In this document: positions 15,677 to 18,700 of the stretch, piece after piece
Layout of the letters: the number at the start of each line of letters is the position of its first letter
Position numbering within the stretch: the stretch's first letter is position 1
Assembly (NCBI GenBank): GCA_052387115.1
Contig: JBQTJM010000141.1
Location: 1-18,700 of the forward strand
Source of the DNA: JACCXJ01 sp052387115
GTDB taxonomy: Bacteria; Pseudomonadota; Gammaproteobacteria; JACCXJ01
Direction of reading: 5' to 3'
Length of the DNA: 18,700 bases
The notes under the pieces: generated by a model
What the model saw: only the letters and a program-made list of their open reading frames with translations
Databases searched by the model: none
What the model was told of the DNA's origin: nothing
Made by a program: the position numbers and the translations under genes

Positions 15677-15869
15677 AGGAGCCTTCTAGCGATGACCGTC
15701 GGACGCCCCGCAGTATGACAGGAAACGCGGGCTGTGGGGCCCCGTCATCGACACATCGCAACCTCCCGGACCAACAGCGAAGCGAGCGACGGGTGCGAGG
15801 TCCCCCATCTCGTCCCGATGCTCAAGCGGCCGGACGCCGCCACCGCGTGACTTCGGCGAACCGGTCGCC

Positions 15870-15898
15870 TTGCTAAACTGCATTGAAGCCCTTATCCT
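15870..15898 (+). promoter_or_regulatory. candidate promoter for the toxin-antitoxin pair
   Basis: TTGCTA (15870-15875) and TATCCT (15893-15898) are 17 bp apart, each matching sigma70 consensus at four of six positions. The start would be near 15905, only about nine bases before the antitoxin ATG at 15914, so the message would be nearly leaderless. This fits the absence of a clear ribosome site there. Confidence 0.35.
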
Positions 15899-15913
15899 TG
15901 AAAATATCCCACT

Positions 15914-16108
15914 ATGAACGCGACCGAGCCATCCTTTAAGCAGCGTGCCCACCACCTCGTCGATCAGTTGCCGGAAAAAGCCGACTGGAAGGACTTGGCG
16001 TACGAGGTCTCCGTCATACAGGACATCGAAGATGGCTTGAGGGACAGTGATGCAGACCAGGTAACCGACAACGCTATCATACGAAAGCGATTCGGGCTTC
16101 CTGAATGA
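15914..16108 (+). CDS. antitoxin of a ParE/RelE-type module
   Basis: This 64-residue protein is the likely antitoxin of a type II toxin-antitoxin pair. It resembles small addiction-module antitoxins: a helical N-terminal part, DWKDLAYEVSVIQDIEDGLRDSDADQV in the middle, and an end IIRKRFGLPE like the common EEVKRRFG ending in such proteins. In modules of this kind the antitoxin binds and blocks the toxin and often represses the operon. The gene order (antitoxin first) and the four-base ATGA overlap with the toxin start at 16105 support coupled translation. No DNA-binding domain is obvious at this length. The ATG at 15914 has no good ribosome site. Confidence 0.75.
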   Translation: MNATEPSFKQRAHHLVDQLPEKADWKDLAYEVSVIQDIEDGLRDSDADQVTDNAIIRKRFGLPE

Positions 16109-16401
16109 GGGCGCATTGGACCGCCAAAGCCCTGCATCGCCTGCAACAGATCCACGACCATATCGCGCATGACCAGCCGCAGAACGCCAAGCGCTTCGTC
16201 GATCGCCTGACCCGTCGGGCGGAAGCAATCGCACTTTATCCGCAAGCGGGTCGCATCGTTCCGGAATACCGGTCCGACAGCATACGCGAAACCTTCGAAG
16301 GGCCGTATCGGATCATCTATCGTATCCGCCCCGATCGCATCGACATCCTGACGGTGCGACACGGCGCGCGCCTGTTACCGGCACGGACGCAAGAGCTCTG
16401 A
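16105..16401 (+). CDS. parE: ParE/RelE-family toxin
   Basis: The 98-residue product belongs to the ParE/RelE toxin superfamily. ParE toxins poison DNA gyrase and RelE toxins cleave mRNA on ribosomes; the sequence alone does not decide which. Family features are the opening segment WTAKALHRLQQIHDHIAHDQPQNAKRF, the middle YPQAGRIVPEY, and the end ETFEGPYRIIYRIRPDRIDILTVRHGARLL, where the YRIIYRI strand and VRHGAR motif are characteristic of ParE-like proteins. The start overlaps the antitoxin stop by four bases. The module looks intact and stands between pyk and the cytochrome gene, unlike the HigB remnant at the left end. Confidence 0.85.
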   Translation: MRAHWTAKALHRLQQIHDHIAHDQPQNAKRFVDRLTRRAEAIALYPQAGRIVPEYRSDSIRETFEGPYRIIYRIRPDRIDILTVRHGARLLPARTQEL

Positions 16402-16481
16402 GCCCCAAATCCGGCGGCATGGACTACGGACTCTTTATAATTACTGATCGCGACGGACCCGCGGCCGGCGGGAAGAAAATG

Positions 16482-16507
16482 AGGGCCGACCCGAAGGCCG
16501 GCCCTCG
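16482..16507 (-). terminator. intrinsic terminator of the propeller-cytochrome gene
   Basis: GAGGGCCG (16482-16489) and CGGCCCTC (16500-16507) form an eight-bp GC stem with a ten-base loop. On the minus strand the stem is followed by ATTTTCTT, a fair U-tract. It lies 12 bp beyond the stop of the large minus-strand gene, the expected position. It may also stop read-through of the toxin transcript from the other side. Confidence 0.75.
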
Positions 16508-16519
16508 ACGGTGGGGTTA

Positions 16520-18700
16520 CTAGAGGTCCTGGTTCGGATCCTTGAAGATATCGCCGTCCGATTGCTGGATGGGGGTGCGGCCGTCCAAGGAGTTCAGGAA
16601 ATCCTCTAGATTGCCCAGCTGCGCTGCCAGTGCCGTCGCGATGGTCCCACCACCGAACCCGTGCTGGGCGAAGACATCGGTCAGCGTTTGCGCCGCCCCG
16701 TTGTGGAAGTAGGGAGCGTGGAAGCGAATGCCGAGCAACGAGGGGACGTTGAAGCCTCCCGGGTTTCCGCCCAAGGGTATTCCCCCCTGGCCACCTGTGC
16801 CAACAGGAGCGCCGGCGCCGCGGATCTCGATGGGATTGGCCGCAATGAACGTCCCGATGTTCTCCACGAACTGGAGGGTCGTGGGGTCGAGCACGGTGTT
16901 GGTGTAGGACACGGCCTGATTGGCCGTGATCGTGAGTCCCGGGTCGCGCACCTGTCGGACCCCCCCGACGGCCTCGCCGAGGGCCGGGTTGTTGCCATAG
17001 AGCACCTGGCTCTTGGTCCATTTCGCGCCACCGTGGCAGGAGGCGCAGTTGGCGGCGAACACCGCGGCTCCAGCGGCGGCGGCGGGGGCCTGCGGCTGGT
17101 TGAGCGGCCGCACGGTCTCACCCCACTCGGTCTCGAAATCCAGCGCCTCGCTCGCACCCTGCGAGATCCCGTGGTCGAAGACTGCGGGATTGGGAGCCAA
17201 GGCGCTGAAGGGAGGGTCGCTCGCGAAGCCTACGCCGCCTTGCACGCCACGCGAGTTGTTGTTGAAGTCCGTGATGCTGTCGCGCGCGGCACTGTAATTG
17301 TTGATGCGGATGTCGTGGGGGCCGTTGATCTTGGAATAGAGGCCGTCGAGCGGGATGGTGTTGCGCGGCCCGTCTCCGAAGATCCAGGTGACGCTATCGG
17401 ACAGCCCTGCCGGGTGGCAAGAGCCGCAGGTGCTCCAGGCGTTGTTCGACTGCTTGCCGCGGAACAGCAGCGGGTCGATGGCGCGGAGGTCCTGACCCAC
17501 GAGACCGTTATCGGAGACCCCGAGGCCCGTGAAGAAGACGAGCTTGCCGAGCTCTACGGCGTGCTCGTGGCTGCCGGGTTTCGGAGGCTCGGACGAGGGG
17601 ACATTCAAGGCAAGTGTAGTACCGCTGCTGTTGAGGTCCAGGATGGAGACCGAGTGGCCCACCTCGTTGTTCACGTAGCCGAAGCGGCCGCGGACCGCGA
17701 TCCCTGTCGGTATGTTGCCGGTCTTGAATCGCACGACGTTGTTTGGGGCCCCGATGTTGAGCCTGCCGCCTTGCAATGTGGCCCTGAGCACATAGTTCCC
17801 GCCGCGGCTCACGATGAAAAACGCGCTGCCTCTCGCGTCGATGGCCACGATGTCGTTGCCGAAGAGCTTGCCGAGGCTGGTGGTGGGGCTAGCGGGCGCC
17901 GGCTCGGTATCGATCTGGTCGTTCAGGTTCACGTGCTCGGCGGCGTTCTCCTGGTTATTCTGCGTGTTGACCACGTGCACCAGCGCCTGCACGTTGACCG
18001 TGAACTGCACCGGCGGCTCGGGCTGGGCCCCGATGTTGGGCAGGAACAGCCGATTGCCGCGGATCAGCGCCGAGAATAGCTGGTTGGGGAATACGTCCTG
18101 GGGATCCTGGGTGATCACAGTGCTGGCGGGATCGGTGATGGTGGTGTTCGGACAGAAGGTCTGATTGACCGGGTCTGGATCTCGACTGACGTTGCAGAAC
18201 GGCGCGCGGTTGGCGGTAAAACCGCTGTCGATGGGCCTCAGCGTCGTGGTCGTGATGTTGTTCGGGTTGTTCACCCGGAAGGACCGCACAATGCCCTGCT
18301 TGCCGGTATCGAAGCCCTCGCCCGGGCCACCCGGGATCAAGCGGGCATAGAAATCGGTGACGAACACCCGCTCGTCGTTGCCGTCGTTGTCCCCGTCGTC
18401 GGTCACCGCGATCGCAAAGGGGTTTCCGCCGACGTTGACCGGCTGACCGACGACCTGCCGATTGCTGGTGTTGATGATCGAGACCGTGCCGGCCGTGTGG
18501 TTAGCGACAAACAGCCGCTCGCCGTCGGGGGTCATGGCGCAGCCCCTGGGCTCGGTGAACCCCCGGATCGTCCTGACCCGGCGGGTGGCCGGCGAGATCA
18601 CCGACACGGTGCCATCGGCGCCGTTGGTGACGAAGATGTCCCCGCCGCGCGGGTCCACGGCCACGCAATGGGGCTCCTGGCCCACCGGGATCTCGGCGAG
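16520..18700 (-). CDS. YVTN beta-propeller / di-heme cytochrome c fusion, partial
   Basis: The gene is open to the right edge, so its 5' end is outside the window; 726 residues are visible. The first 380 or so residues are beta-propeller repeats of the YncE/YVTN kind (IFVTNGADGTVSVI, LFVANHTAGTVSIIN, VFVTDFYARLI), giving a blade-like surface. From about 390 on it is a di-heme cytochrome c peroxidase/MauG-like domain. This starts at ELGKLVFFTGLGVSDNG, with heme motifs CGSCH (17414-17428) and CASCH (17033-17047), 127 residues apart. It ends with FNVPSLLGIRFHAPYFHNGAAQTL, the conserved C-terminal heme-ligand region. The domain order suggests an exported protein handling electrons or peroxide. 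SACCP, a surface di-heme protein of Methylococcus, is a related architecture I recall. The signal peptide must lie beyond the edge. A terminator follows the stop. Confidence 0.8.
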   Translation of the reverse strand, partial: LAEIPVGQEPHCVAVDPRGGDIFVTNGADGTVSVISPATRRVRTIRGFTEPRGCAMTPDGERLFVANHTAGTVSIINTSNRQVVGQPVNVGGNPFAIAVTDDGDNDGNDERVFVTDFYARLIPGGPGEGFDTGKQGIVRSFRVNNPNNITTTTLRPIDSGFTANRAPFCNVSRDPDPVNQTFCPNTTITDPASTVITQDPQDVFPNQLFSALIRGNRLFLPNIGAQPEPPVQFTVNVQALVHVVNTQNNQENAAEHVNLNDQIDTEPAPASPTTSLGKLFGNDIVAIDARGSAFFIVSRGGNYVLRATLQGGRLNIGAPNNVVRFKTGNIPTGIAVRGRFGYVNNEVGHSVSILDLNSSGTTLALNVPSSEPPKPGSHEHAVELGKLVFFTGLGVSDNGLVGQDLRAIDPLLFRGKQSNNAWSTCGSCHPAGLSDSVTWIFGDGPRNTIPLDGLYSKINGPHDIRINNYSAARDSITDFNNNSRGVQGGVGFASDPPFSALAPNPAVFDHGISQGASEALDFETEWGETVRPLNQPQAPAAAAGAAVFAANCASCHGGAKWTKSQVLYGNNPALGEAVGGVRQVRDPGLTITANQAVSYTNTVLDPTTLQFVENIGTFIAANPIEIRGAGAPVGTGGQGGIPLGGNPGGFNVPSLLGIRFHAPYFHNGAAQTLTDVFAQHGFGGGTIATALAAQLGNLEDFLNSLDGRTPIQQSDGDIFKDPNQDL

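Noticed and set aside
15686..16234. 182-codon minus-strand open frame across the toxin-antitoxin pair
   Set aside because: It overlaps two well-supported overlapping plus-strand genes and has no recognisable domain.
16661..18079. 472-codon plus-strand open frame opposite the propeller-cytochrome gene
   Set aside because: The opposite strand carries two CxxCH motifs and clear propeller repeats; this frame has no domain.

Overview
The window looks like chromosomal DNA from a high-GC Gram-negative bacterium. The type II secretion genes, the BepA-type periplasmic protease, the HpnN-type hopanoid transporter and the secreted c-type cytochrome all point to Proteobacteria. A gammaproteobacterium of the Methylococcales/Chromatiales kind is my best guess, because a PPi-dependent phosphofructokinase, hopanoid transport and large exported di-heme proteins are known together there. 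This is inference from gene content, not a phylogenetic result.

Layout, left to right. (1) 1-1949 is a degraded mobile region: a 21-bp near-perfect inverted repeat, an IS1634/IS4-superfamily transposase lacking its N-terminus, and a reverse-strand remnant of a HigB-type toxin. (2) 1950-6249 (minus) is a cell-envelope pair: a BepA-like M48 metalloprotease with a TPR tail, then an HpnN-like RND transporter. (3) 6480-7748 (plus) is a PPi-dependent 6-phosphofructokinase, closed by a strong palindromic terminator at 7772-7793 that also serves the facing gene. (4) 7820-9256 (minus) holds two exported proteins: a GlcG/HbpS-like protein with an acidic Gly/Asp-rich tail and a small IPT/TIG-like protein. 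(5) 9909-14053 (plus) is a partial type II secretion cluster, gspE-gspF, a repeat-filled 272-bp gap, then gspG-gspH; no C, D or I-N genes are present in the window. (6) 14075-14200 is an array of four related hairpins between convergent gspH and pyk. (7) 14240-15676 (minus) is pyruvate kinase. (8) 15914-16401 (plus) is a compact ParE/RelE-type toxin-antitoxin pair. (9) 16520-18700 (minus) is a large YVTN beta-propeller fused to a di-heme cytochrome c peroxidase/MauG-like domain, cut by the right edge of the window.

Functional threads: PPi-PFK and pyruvate kinase act in the same pathway (glycolysis/gluconeogenesis) but are not in one operon. BepA and HpnN both serve the outer membrane. The GlcG-like protein, the TIG-like protein and the propeller-cytochrome are all predicted to be exported, and the Gsp proteins are part of a machine that could carry such proteins out; that link is only inferred.

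I saw no tRNA, rRNA or CRISPR array. The most unusual structures are the four-hairpin array with mirrored orientation at 14075-14200, a perfect CRP-consensus palindrome at 9474-9495 in the divergent TIG/gspE spacer, and the propeller-cytochrome fusion. I did not find convincing evidence for a wholly new multi-gene system.
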